Made by a program: the position numbers and the translations under genes. 40,799 bases of DNA from Berkelbacteria bacterium GW2011_GWA2_35_9 (lineage in GTDB: Bacteria > Patescibacteriota > UBA1384 > GWA2-35-9): assembly GCA_000991185.1 (NCBI GenBank), contig LBRB01000009.1, positions 1 to 40,799 of the forward strand, in the 5' to 3' direction. Under the pieces are notes generated by a model. That model had not been told where the DNA came from and ran no database searches. It saw nothing but the letters and a program-made list of their open reading frames with translations. Positions within the stretch are counted from its first letter, which is position 1, and each line of letters begins with the position of its first letter. Positions 34,380 to 40,799 of the stretch are shown one piece after another.

Positions 34380-35582
34380 ATGTTGATGAAAAAGAAATTT
34401 TTTACAGTTCTCAAAAATGATAAAAAAACCATTGCTAGAATTGGAAAATTATCTACTGATCATGGGGATATAGACACTCCTTTTTTTTCTGTTGTCGGAA
34501 CTAGTGCAACGGTTAGAACTTTAAGTAGTGAAGAAATATTAGAAACTGACACCCAATTAGTTTTAGCAAATACATACCATTTGCATTTGCGACCGAATGA
34601 AAAAGTTATTAAAAAACTTGGTGGACTTTCAAAATTCATGAATTTAAATTTACCCACTATGACAGATAGTGGTGGCTTTCAAGCGATGAGCTTAGGTGCC
34701 GGTAGGGAACATGGAATTGGTAAAATAGGTTTTTTCCCTAATGGAAAAAAACTTGAAAATACAGAAGATAGAAGTTTAGTCAATATTACGGAAAGTGGAA
34801 TTGAATTTAGATCACACCATGATGGAAGCAGGCACTTTTTTTCACCGGAAATTTCAATGCAAATACAGAGCGATCTCGGCGCTGATATTATTTTTGCTTT
34901 TGATGAATGCACATCTCCATTACATAATTTTGAATATACAAAAAAATCAATGGAAAGAACCCATCGTTGGGCTGTTAGATCATTGGAGTCATATAATAAA
35001 AAACAAAAAATCTATGGTATTATTCAGGGCGGGGTTTTTAAAGACTTGAGATTAATCTCGGCTAAATTCATTGATAAATTGAATTTTGATGGCATTGCAA
35101 TCGGTGGAGCTTTAGGAGATACAAAAGACAGTAAAAATGAAATCACTGAATATATTGTTAGTAACTTATCTAATAAAAAACCACGCCATATGTTAGGTAT
35201 TGGAGATGTTGATGATATTTTTGAAGCAGTTGAAAGAGGTATTGATAGTTTAGATTGCGTTTGGTTTACCCGACTAGCTAGAAGAAATATGTATTTTATT
35301 TATCCGGAAGACGGAGGTAACAAAATAAATCGTTGGCGAAAAAATATTCGTTCAGTGAAATTAATTTTAGAAAATCCATTGTCGGAATATTGCAAATGCA
35401 ATATATGTAGTAATTATTCCGCAACTTACATTAAACATTTAGTTGTTGCTAACGAAATGCTAGGTATGAGATTAATTACTTATCATAATATATTTTTTGT
35501 TAACAATTTAATGAAACAAATTAGAGAATCAATTCAGAATAGTAAATTTTTAGAGTTAAAATCATATTGGTACGGAAAATAA
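34380..35582 (+). CDS. tgt: tRNA-guanine transglycosylase
   Basis: Start chosen at ATG 34380 (MLMKKKFFTVLKND), with ATG 34386 as the alternative; any longer reading would run through tRNA-Gly. The enzyme has TDSGGFQAMSLG, AFDECTSP, YGIIQGGVFKDLR, GGALGDTK, the DCVWFTRLARR loop holding the Asp nucleophile, and the zinc site CKCNIC with a distant His (ITYHN). It exchanges G34 for a deazaguanine (queuine or preQ1) in GUN-anticodon tRNAs; tRNA-Asp(GTC) and tRNA-His(GTG) are nearby. The usual PTR in the loop is FTR. Confidence 0.95.
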   Translation: MLMKKKFFTVLKNDKKTIARIGKLSTDHGDIDTPFFSVVGTSATVRTLSSEEILETDTQLVLANTYHLHLRPNEKVIKKLGGLSKFMNLNLPTMTDSGGFQAMSLGAGREHGIGKIGFFPNGKKLENTEDRSLVNITESGIEFRSHHDGSRHFFSPEISMQIQSDLGADIIFAFDECTSPLHNFEYTKKSMERTHRWAVRSLESYNKKQKIYGIIQGGVFKDLRLISAKFIDKLNFDGIAIGGALGDTKDSKNEITEYIVSNLSNKKPRHMLGIGDVDDIFEAVERGIDSLDCVWFTRLARRNMYFIYPEDGGNKINRWRKNIRSVKLILENPLSEYCKCNICSNYSATYIKHLVVANEMLGMRLITYHNIFFVNNLMKQIRESIQNSKFLELKSYWYGK

Positions 35583-35636
35583 GGCTAGAAATTTCAATTA
35601 CTCTATGCTATACTACAATTTGTAATTGTTCATTAA

Positions 35637-35713
35637 GCCCCCTTAGCTCAGTGGATTAGAGCGCCACGCTTCGGACGTGGAAGTCGGGGGTTCGAATCCC
35701 TCAGGGGGCACCA
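35637..35713 (+). tRNA. tRNA-Arg(TCG)
   Basis: Acceptor GCCCCCT/AGGGGGC, anticodon loop CTTCGGA, encoded CCA. First of three tightly packed tRNAs. Confidence 0.95.
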
Positions 35714-35721
35714 TTATTATA

Positions 35722-35798
35722 GGGCGATTAGCTCAGTTGGTTAGAGCGTCTCGTTTACACCGAGAAGGTCGGGGGTTCGAGCCCCTCATCGCCTACCA
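35722..35798 (+). tRNA. tRNA-Val(TAC)
   Basis: Acceptor GGGCGAT/ATCGCCT, anticodon loop TTTACAC, encoded CCA. Eight bases after tRNA-Arg. Confidence 0.95.
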
Positions 35799-35799
35799 C

Positions 35800-35874
35800 G
35801 CCGAGGTAGCTCAGTGGTAGAGCAGGTGCCTGAAGAGCATCGTGTCGTCAGTTCGATTCTGACCCTTGGCACCA
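35800..35874 (+). tRNA. tRNA-Phe(GAA)
   Basis: Acceptor GCCGAGG/CCTTGGC, anticodon loop CTGAAGA, encoded CCA. One base after tRNA-Val, so processing must be precise. Confidence 0.95.
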
Positions 35875-35973
35875 TACAAAAGAAAAGATTAAAGATTAAA
35901 GATTAAAGATTTAAAAAATTTATTTCTGGATTTAAATCAACCATTTTCAAAAAGCGATGAGAAAACGCTTTAT

Positions 35974-36297
35974 TTGGTTGCTGGAATTTCATTTGGAATA
36001 TTATTATTAAATATAATTTTTCAACTGTTTTTTTTAAGCAATAATCAAGCGAAAGAAAAATTACAAAAGAAAATAATATCTTTTCTCTACACTTGCACAA
36101 TTTCTTACCTTATGTTAACATTTTTTAGGTGGCAAGATCTTCCACTTCTTAATTATCAAATAGTTTGGTATTTATTAACAATATTTTTATTTATTTGGTT
36201 AATTAATATTTTCATCTATTTTTTAATTAACTATAAGAAAGACATTAAAAAAATTAAACAAGAAATAAATTTTCAAAAATATTTAGGAAAAAAATAG
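35974..36297 (+). CDS. Three-helix membrane protein upstream of the S1-domain gene
   Basis: At least 107 residues from TTG 35974. The frame stays open upstream (it reads LKNLFLDLNQPFSKSDEKTLYLVAG from about 35905), and that part looks like real protein, so the true start may be a non-ATG codon near there. Three membrane segments are visible, with the polar stretch TFFRWQDLPLLNYQIVWY between the second and third, and a basic C terminus. It ends one base before the next gene. I recall similar proteins in Patescibacteria but no function. Confidence 0.65.
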   Translation: MVAGISFGILLLNIIFQLFFLSNNQAKEKLQKKIISFLYTCTISYLMLTFFRWQDLPLLNYQIVWYLLTIFLFIWLINIFIYFLINYKKDIKKIKQEINFQKYLGKK

Positions 36298-36298
36298 T

Positions 36299-37474
36299 AT
36301 GGCAACAAAAACCAAAAAAACTGTCAGTATGGATGAATTAGTTGAAAAATATGGACAAGATATTGTTCCAATTTCAGTTGGAGATTCGGTTGAGGTAGAA
36401 GTTTTGACTAAATCAAAAAATAAAATTACTGTTGATGTGAGCGGATTAGCTAGCGGAGTTATACCAGAAAAAGAATTTTCATATAGTTGTAACGATATTA
36501 AACCAGGGGATATTATTACAGCCAGCGTACTTCTTGCAGAAAATGAAAATGGTTTTGTGATTTTATCATTAAAACAAGCTGACAATGATCGAGCTTGGGA
36601 CATTTTAGAAGAAAAAAAGAAAAACAAAGAAAATATTCAAGTCAAAATTAAGTCTGCAAATCGTGGTGGGTTGATTGCTGAGTATAAAGACACTGAAGGA
36701 TTTATTCCGGTCTCTCAATTAGCGCCTAACAATTATCCAAAAGTTGAAGGTGGCAATCAAAGTTTAATCTTGAAAAAATTACAGAGTTTCGTCGGAGAAT
36801 TAATGGATGTGAAGGTAATGTCGGTGGATAAAAATTCAGAAAAATTAATTTTTTCAGAAAAAATTGCTGTTGGATCGATCAAGGATGAAGATGTAAAAAA
36901 TCTTAAATTAGGCAAAGAAGTCGAGGCATTAATTACATCGATTGTAGATTTTGGATTGTTTGTTAAAATAAATATTGAAAAAAAAGAATATGATGGTTTG
37001 ATTCATTATAGCGAGATAACTTGGGACAAACAGGTTGATTGGAAAAAAAATTACAAAGAAGGTCAAAAAGTTAAAGCAGTGATTATTTCATTAAAAGATG
37101 GCAGATTAGCTCTTTCAATCAAAGCTCTTGAAAAAAATCCATGGGAGAAGGCAGAAGGAAAAATTAAGAAAGGGGATACAATCGAGGGAAAAATTACTAG
37201 CATTACTCCATATGGAGCATTCGTAGAAGTTATGAAAAATGTCGAAGGTATGGTGCATATTTCAAATTTAGGTAAGAAAATAACCGACCCGAACAAAGTT
37301 TTAGAAAAAGATAAAAAATATAAATTTGAAATATTAGATTTAGATTTAAAAAATAAAAAAATTTCTCTTAAATTAATTAAATCTGAGAAAAAAAATAAAA
37401 CAAAAAAAATAGAAAAAAAAGTTACCAAAAATAAAACTAAAGCAACTAAAAGTAAAATTAAAAATAAAAAATGA
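36299..37474 (+). CDS. rpsA: S1-domain RNA-binding protein (ribosomal protein S1-like)
   Basis: A 391-residue protein with four S1/OB domains, at about residues 20-85, 105-185, 198-275 and 283-355. The last two are best conserved (SIVDFGLFVKIN...DGLIHYSEITW and ITPYGAFVEVMKNVEGMVHISNL). It ends in a lysine-rich tail. S1 proteins hold mRNA at the ribosome; E. coli S1 has six domains, small-genome bacteria often four. The gene overlaps the next by four bases. Confidence 0.88.
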   Translation: MATKTKKTVSMDELVEKYGQDIVPISVGDSVEVEVLTKSKNKITVDVSGLASGVIPEKEFSYSCNDIKPGDIITASVLLAENENGFVILSLKQADNDRAWDILEEKKKNKENIQVKIKSANRGGLIAEYKDTEGFIPVSQLAPNNYPKVEGGNQSLILKKLQSFVGELMDVKVMSVDKNSEKLIFSEKIAVGSIKDEDVKNLKLGKEVEALITSIVDFGLFVKINIEKKEYDGLIHYSEITWDKQVDWKKNYKEGQKVKAVIISLKDGRLALSIKALEKNPWEKAEGKIKKGDTIEGKITSITPYGAFVEVMKNVEGMVHISNLGKKITDPNKVLEKDKKYKFEILDLDLKNKKISLKLIKSEKKNKTKKIEKKVTKNKTKATKSKIKNKK

Positions 37475-37941
37475 TTATTACCAAAAAAGAGGGGAAGCTG
37501 ATCGTAAAAAATAAAAATTCTGCCGTAAAGTTTATTAGTGAAAGTGTTAAAATAAATGATTTCAAACTACCCGGACCCGGCGAGTATGAAGTTGGTGGAA
37601 TTTTGGCTTATGGATTAAGCGAAGGTGGTTATGTTTTTAAAGATGATGAATTTGGATTTGGATATTTAGATGGAATTAATAAAGTTCTTGATGAGAAAAA
37701 ATTAGAAGATTTACCAGATGTTGAAATACTTTTTGTTAATTTTTCTGATGATAATAAAATATCTGCAACTGAAAAAAATATTAAGATTTTTGATCCTAGA
37801 ATCGTAATTGCATTTGGGGATGGAGATAAAATAGAAACTAATATTGCAAATATTGGAAGATATGAAGAAATTGAAGGAGTGTTAAAATTGAAGAAATCTG
37901 ATTTGCCATTTGAAGGGCAAAAGATATACTTCATTAAATGA
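37471..37941 (+). CDS. Degenerate MBL-fold-like protein
   Basis: A 156-residue protein whose KLPGPGEYEVGGILAYGL start and short DVEILFVNFSDD / PRIVIAFGDGDKIE strands resemble the MBL-fold (COG2220-type) hydrolases of related genomes. The metal-binding HxHxDH and later histidines are absent, so catalysis is unlikely. It is translationally coupled to both neighbours by ATGA overlaps, placing it between an S1 RNA-binding protein and an oligonucleotide phosphoesterase. An accessory role there is inference. Confidence 0.6.
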   Translation: MIITKKEGKLIVKNKNSAVKFISESVKINDFKLPGPGEYEVGGILAYGLSEGGYVFKDDEFGFGYLDGINKVLDEKKLEDLPDVEILFVNFSDDNKISATEKNIKIFDPRIVIAFGDGDKIETNIANIGRYEEIEGVLKLKKSDLPFEGQKIYFIK

Positions 37942-38846
37942 AATCAATTGCTAATTTTTATAAGGTCATCTCTTCTTACGAAGAAATCGCTGTTGTTATC
38001 CATAAAAACCCAGACGGTGATGCTGTCGGCTCATCGTTGGCATTAAGAGATCTACTAAAATATTTTGGTAAAAAAGTTAAAATATATAGTTTTGATGAGT
38101 TGCCCGAAATGTTTTTGGTGTTGCAAGACGGATATCTAAAACTAATGGATAATCCAATTGTTGAGAAATTAATATTTTTAGTTGATTGTGCAGATTTTAA
38201 TTTAACAGGATTAATAAATACTGATATTCTTAATAAAATAATATTTAGCATTGACCATCATAATCGAACAAAAATTAAAAAAGTATCAAAATATTTAATT
38301 TATGCTGATAAATCCTCGACAGCAGAAATTATTTATAATATATTTCAATATTTTAATGTTGATATTGAAAGTAAAACAGCCGACTATTTATTGTTAGGTA
38401 TATATTCAGATACTGGAGGAATGCTTCATTCTAATGTTAATGAAAAAACATTAGAAGTGGTTTCAAATTTACTCCTGTACGGAGGAAAACTTAAATTAGC
38501 TATGAGCTGTTTGAAGGAAAGAAAAAAATTTAATCGGATTAAGCTTTGGGGATATGCAATAGAAAGATTGAAGTTTAACCAAAAATATGGTATTCTTTAT
38601 TCCGTAATTACTAATTTAGAACTTGAAAAATATGGATGTGACCAGAATGATGTTTCGGGTTTAGTTAATTTCATTAACTCAGATAAAAATATTAATGTCT
38701 TTGCTGTTTTTATTCAACAAAATAATAAAATAAAAGGCTCGATGAGATCTGAAAATAAGTTAATTGATGTTGGAAAAATTGCTGAGATATTTAGTGGCGG
38801 AGGGCACAAAAAAGCAGCTGGTTTCGTATACAAGATTGAAGGTTAG
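37938..38846 (+). CDS. DHH-family phosphoesterase, NrnA-like
   Basis: A 302-residue protein with both domains of the NrnA/RecJ-like family. The DHH part has HKNPDGDAVGSSLAL, FLVDCAD, FSIDHHNRTK and GIYSDTGGM. The C-terminal DHHA1 part has the substrate-binding FSGGGHKKAAGF. NrnA enzymes degrade short oligoribonucleotides and pAp. It starts in a four-base ATGA overlap with the upstream gene and closes the operon before the tRNA-Leu genes. Confidence 0.9.
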   Translation: MKSIANFYKVISSYEEIAVVIHKNPDGDAVGSSLALRDLLKYFGKKVKIYSFDELPEMFLVLQDGYLKLMDNPIVEKLIFLVDCADFNLTGLINTDILNKIIFSIDHHNRTKIKKVSKYLIYADKSSTAEIIYNIFQYFNVDIESKTADYLLLGIYSDTGGMLHSNVNEKTLEVVSNLLLYGGKLKLAMSCLKERKKFNRIKLWGYAIERLKFNQKYGILYSVITNLELEKYGCDQNDVSGLVNFINSDKNINVFAVFIQQNNKIKGSMRSENKLIDVGKIAEIFSGGGHKKAAGFVYKIEG

Positions 38847-38889
38847 TATTCTAAAATCTAAAATCTATATTCGAAATTCTAAATTTATT

Positions 38890-38975
38890 GCCCGGGTGGT
38901 GGAATGGTAGACACGCAGGACTCAAAATCCTGTGCTCGTAAGAGTGTGAGAGTTCAAATCTCTCCCCGGGTACCA
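38890..38975 (+). tRNA. tRNA-Leu(CAA)
   Basis: Class II tRNA with long variable arm (TGCTCGTAAGAGTG), acceptor GCCCGGG/CCCGGGT, anticodon loop CTCAAAA, encoded CCA. Confidence 0.95.
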
Positions 38976-38980
38976 TAAAT

Positions 38981-39023
38981 GCCGAGGTGGTGCCTGCCCT
39001 GCGAATGCAGGGAAATTGGCAGA
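38981..39023 (+). repeat. tRNA-Leu 5' fragment split by one hairpin
   Basis: GCCGAGGTGGTG (nt 1-12), a 20-bp insert (38993-39012), AAATTGGCAGA (nt 13-23), then unrelated AT-rich sequence. The tRNA bases match the intact tRNA-Leu(TAG) at 39066. The insert is CCTG plus CCCTGC-GAAT-GCAGGG, the same type as the palindrome in the insertion sequence at 1223-1243. Confidence 0.85.
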
Positions 39024-39065
39024 ATAAGTAAATGATAATATTAGAATAGGTAAGATTATAATTAT

Positions 39066-39152
39066 GCCGAGGTGGTGAAATTGGCAGACACGCTAGATTT
39101 AGGATCTAGTGCCTGAAAAGGCTTGCGAGTTCAAATCTCGCCCTCGGTACCA
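39066..39152 (+). tRNA. tRNA-Leu(TAG)
   Basis: Class II tRNA, acceptor GCCGAGG/CCTCGGT, anticodon loop TTTAGGA, encoded CCA. It is 42 bp downstream of the split fragment of its own 5' end. Confidence 0.95.
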
Positions 39153-39207
39153 TATAAAACTTGTACTTGTAAATTAGTTCCGAGTACAGTTAACCGTCAG
39201 GCAGAAA

Positions 39208-39228
39208 CCCGCAAATGCGGGTTTTATT
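39208..39228 (+). terminator. Terminator after the tRNA-Leu pair
   Basis: CCCGC-AAAT-GCGGG followed by TTTTATT, directly before the promoter of the next gene. Confidence 0.8.
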
Positions 39229-39229
39229 G

Positions 39230-39258
39230 TTGACATTTTGTCGATCAATATATATAAT
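39230..39258 (+). promoter_or_regulatory. Promoter and leader of the HAD gene
   Basis: TTGACA (39230-39235), 17-bp spacer, TATAAT (39253-39258), then TACTTGGACAAGGGAGG from 39273. The TACTTGGA motif matches those at 21202 and 22089. Confidence 0.8.
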
Positions 39259-39295
39259 TGGTTGGTGATTAGTACTTGGACAAGGGAGGTCAGAA

Positions 39296-39874
39296 TTGAA
39301 AAAAACAATGATTGCGACAGATATTGATGGAGTTATTGTTGATTGGTTTGGTAATTTTTTAAATTTTGCAAATTTAATAATGGGTACTAATTATCAATAT
39401 GAAAATATGCATGATCATGATTTTTCTACAAATTTTAATATATCAAGAGAAATAATTATAATACTTGATAGAATAAGGTCATGTCAGTATGGTCTTGTTA
39501 AATTACCAATAATAAAAGGAGCATTAAGAGCTATAGAGAAATTAAGAGAAAAGTATATTATTGTAATAATTACAAGCCGAAGAGATGAATTCAAAGAAGA
39601 AACAAGTATTTGGAGAGATATGTATTTACCAAATATACCATTATTTTATTCAAATGGTGCCAACAATCCGTATGCGGGAGGGGAAAGAAGGCAAAGCAAA
39701 GAAGAAATCGCTAATGATATAGGTGCTTCATACCTAATAGAAGATAATCCTAATGAATTTGAAAATTGGAAAAGTAAAAACATTGAACCAATTTGTTATG
39801 CACAGCCATGGAATTTAGGAGTAACTAATTATAAAAGATATAATTGGGATCAAATTTTAAAGTACTTATTATAG
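39296..39874 (+). CDS. HAD-superfamily phosphatase, 5'-nucleotidase-like
   Basis: Start is TTG 39296 with AAGGGAGG upstream. The 192-residue protein has HAD motif I ATDIDGVIVDW (Asp8 nucleophile, Asp10), motif II Ser in VIITSRRDEF, and motif III/IV in SKEEIANDIGASYLIEDNPNEF. This layout is closest to the deoxy(pyrimidine) 5'-nucleotidase (NT5C) type. The likely reaction is dephosphorylation of a nucleotide or small phosphate ester. It is a single gene with its own consensus promoter, and the leader motif is shared with two unrelated frameshifted genes. Confidence 0.82.
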   Translation: MKKTMIATDIDGVIVDWFGNFLNFANLIMGTNYQYENMHDHDFSTNFNISREIIIILDRIRSCQYGLVKLPIIKGALRAIEKLREKYIIVIITSRRDEFKEETSIWRDMYLPNIPLFYSNGANNPYAGGERRQSKEEIANDIGASYLIEDNPNEFENWKSKNIEPICYAQPWNLGVTNYKRYNWDQILKYLL

Positions 39875-39881
39875 CTAAAAT

Positions 39882-39901
39882 GGACGGTTTAATACCCGTC
39901 C
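39882..39901 (+). terminator. Hairpin after the HAD gene
   Basis: GGACGG (39882-39887), 8-base loop, CCGTCC (39896-39901), followed by AATATTTAT; a weak terminator. Confidence 0.5.
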
Positions 39902-39954
39902 AATATTTATAAAAGTATGTTAATATATTTCTATACAGCAAAGAATGAAGTTAT

Positions 39955-40030
39955 GGACCAGTAGCTCAGTGGTTAGAGCAATTGCCTCTTAAGCAATGGG
40001 TCGTGGGTTCGAACCCCACCTGGTCCTCCA
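39955..40030 (+). tRNA. tRNA-Lys(CTT)
   Basis: Acceptor GGACCAG/CTGGTCC, anticodon loop CTCTTAA, encoded CCA. Confidence 0.95.
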
Positions 40031-40076
40031 TAAATTATTTTACAATTTACAGTTTTCAATTTACAATAACTATTAT

Positions 40077-40151
40077 GGCGCCATCGTCTAGTGGTTAGGA
40101 CAGCAGGTTTTTCACGCCAAAAGCGTGATCCAGCATTTGGCTGGACATCCT
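40077..40151 (+). repeat. tRNA-Glu 5' half split by two tandem hairpins
   Basis: The first 35 nt of a tRNA-Glu (GGCGCCATCGTCTAGTGG onward, through GCAGGTTTT at 40111), a 34-bp insert (40112-40145), then CATCCT, where the anticodon stem would resume. The insert is TCACGC-CAAAA-GCGTGA followed by TCCAGC-ATTTG-GCTGGA, two 17-base hairpins. The split is in the anticodon loop. The 3' half of this tRNA is absent. The fragment differs at about nine positions from the intact tRNA-Glu at 40440, so it derives from another tRNA-Glu gene or an older event. Confidence 0.85.
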
Positions 40152-40439
40152 ATGGATTTTAAGTATGTTAAAATTAGTTAATGTATTATGTGTATTTGTT
40201 AAAGAATAGTATCGCCGGCAAAGTATATATTGGATATACTGCTGATTTAAAAGAGCGAATAAAACAACATAATCACAATAAAACTAAATCAACAAAAAAT
40301 AGAGGAAAACATCAATTAATTTATTACGAAGCTTTCAAGTCAAAAACGGATGCCCGAAAGAGAGAGATAGCACTTAAAAAACAAAGCAGACAAAAAGAGT
40401 TTTTATTGAATAATTTAGAGGATTCGTTAAAATAATTTC
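40152..40439 (+). mobile_element. Candidate minimal tRNA-associated element (GIY-YIG unit), second copy
   Basis: A 288-bp segment between the tRNA-Glu fragment and intact tRNA-Glu(TTC). It consists of a 29-base leader, the GIY-YIG gene 40181-40435 and four bases. Layout and orientation are the same as at 33626-33889. Mobility is inferred from this parallel. Confidence 0.5.
40181..40435 (+). CDS. Small GIY-YIG endonuclease in a tRNA-Glu-associated element
   Basis: An 84-residue single-domain protein: YYVYLLKNS (GIY), VYIGYT (YIG), the catalytic Arg and His in KERIKQHN, and the Glu in ARKREIALKKQ. It is related to, but clearly diverged from, the 33627-33875 protein, so the two are not a recent duplication. 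The stop TAA lies four bases before tRNA-Glu. A split tRNA-Glu 5' half lies 29 bases upstream of the ATG. Small proteins of this type are common in Patescibacteria and are otherwise annotated only by fold. Confidence 0.88.
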   Translation: MYYVYLLKNSIAGKVYIGYTADLKERIKQHNHNKTKSTKNRGKHQLIYYEAFKSKTDARKREIALKKQSRQKEFLLNNLEDSLK

Positions 40440-40514
40440 GGCCTGTTCATCTAGCGGTCAGGATACCAGGTTTTCATCCTGGAAACAGGGGTTCGACTCC
40501 CCTACAGGCTACCA
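40440..40514 (+). tRNA. tRNA-Glu(TTC)
   Basis: Acceptor GGCCTGT/ACAGGCT (with G-U at 1-72), anticodon loop TTTTCAT, encoded CCA. Confidence 0.96.
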
Positions 40515-40552
40515 CTGAGTTATTAATAAAGATGGCTCTAGACTAAATATTT

Positions 40553-40799
40553 ATGGAATCAGAACGCGAAATAATAAATAATAGATCGGTTGATTCGGGA
40601 ATGGATTTATTACCAGAAAATTTGTTACTAAATGAATTCTGCCAAAACCCAGAATTTCTTAATCGCTTAAAAGAATTGACAGAATATTTCCGCAAGTATC
40701 CTGAAGCAAACGGTTTTTTAGCTTTTCATGTTAGCGAACACGATGAATATATTTTTTTTAGAAATTATCCTCCCCGTAACATTAACATTGATTTAAATA
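40553..40799 (+). CDS. Hypothetical protein, 3' end beyond the window
   Basis: Open from ATG 40553 to the window edge, 82 residues visible: MESEREIINNRSVDSGMDLL, later ELTEYFRKYPEANGFLAFHV and EYIFFRNYPPRNINIDL. Acidic and soluble so far, with no recognised motif. There is no strong Shine-Dalgarno upstream, so the start is uncertain. Confidence 0.5.
   Translation, partial: MESEREIINNRSVDSGMDLLPENLLLNEFCQNPEFLNRLKELTEYFRKYPEANGFLAFHVSEHDEYIFFRNYPPRNINIDLN

Noticed and set aside
34211-34432. Minus-strand frame containing VMGFEPTTFSLGR
   Set aside because: Antisense of tRNA-Gly(CCC) and neighbouring genes; no independent coding signal.
35880-35912. Tandem AAGATTAAAGATTAAAGATT tract as a regulatory repeat
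   Set aside because: Similar low-complexity AT-rich strings occur at several gene borders (20200, 38850, 40035). They look like ordinary intergenic filler, and no function can be supported.

Overview
The window looks like a piece of a small-genome, very AT-rich bacterium of the Patescibacteria / Candidate Phyla Radiation type. I infer this from the short AT-rich genes, the reduced but complete housekeeping set, the many tiny GIY-YIG and hypothetical proteins, and clade-like variants of core proteins (for example an EF-G with altered G4 and G5 motifs). No rRNA is present, so the rank below phylum is not supported. The genetic code is standard: TGA is used as a stop, for example in the ATGA overlaps at 37471 and 37938.

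Layout. (1) 1-1.3 kb: the tail of an IS30-type transposase and a complete DDE-transposase insertion sequence. (2) 1.3-6.7 kb, minus strand: one operon starting with lexA on a strong, apparently leaderless promoter, then a nuclease-methylase fusion (HsdM), a possible HEPN protein, a broken HsdS and four small unknown proteins. (3) 6.8-20.2 kb, minus strand: YggU-like protein, an ABC exporter pair, the rpoB-rpoC-rpsL-rpsG-fusA operon with its promoter and a hairpin in the leader, and hisS. rpoB carries an out-of-frame internal deletion. (4) 20.2-22.7 kb: a REP-type tyrosine transposase between two matching palindromes, then two frameshifted accessory genes that share a promoter-leader design. 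(5) 22.7-32.5 kb: cell-envelope genes (LCP ligase, parvulin foldase, thioredoxin-CcdA fusion, GT2 glycosyltransferase, PspC) and truB. (6) 27.4-40.5 kb: fourteen intact tRNA genes interleaved with tgt, an S1-domain protein, an NrnA-like phosphoesterase, a HAD phosphatase and two GIY-YIG genes.

The most striking structure is in region 6. Four intact tRNA genes (Pro, Asp, Leu, Glu) each have a partial copy of a tRNA 5' end a short way upstream on the same strand. Every partial copy is split by a palindromic insert; in Pro, Asp and Leu the split lies exactly after tRNA nucleotide 12. In Pro, Asp and Glu the insert is two tandem hairpins of the form TC-stem-loop-stem-GA. At Asp and Glu almost the whole interval between fragment and intact tRNA is one 82-84 codon GIY-YIG endonuclease gene, whose stop codon lies 1-4 bases from the intact tRNA. 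This looks like a minimal tRNA-targeting mobile element with short ORF-less relatives.

Several genes are broken (rpoB, hsdS, two accessory membrane genes, one small membrane gene). The rpoB and hsdS breaks each remove a conserved block of very roughly 25-35 codons, so assembly collapse must be excluded before any biology is read into them.
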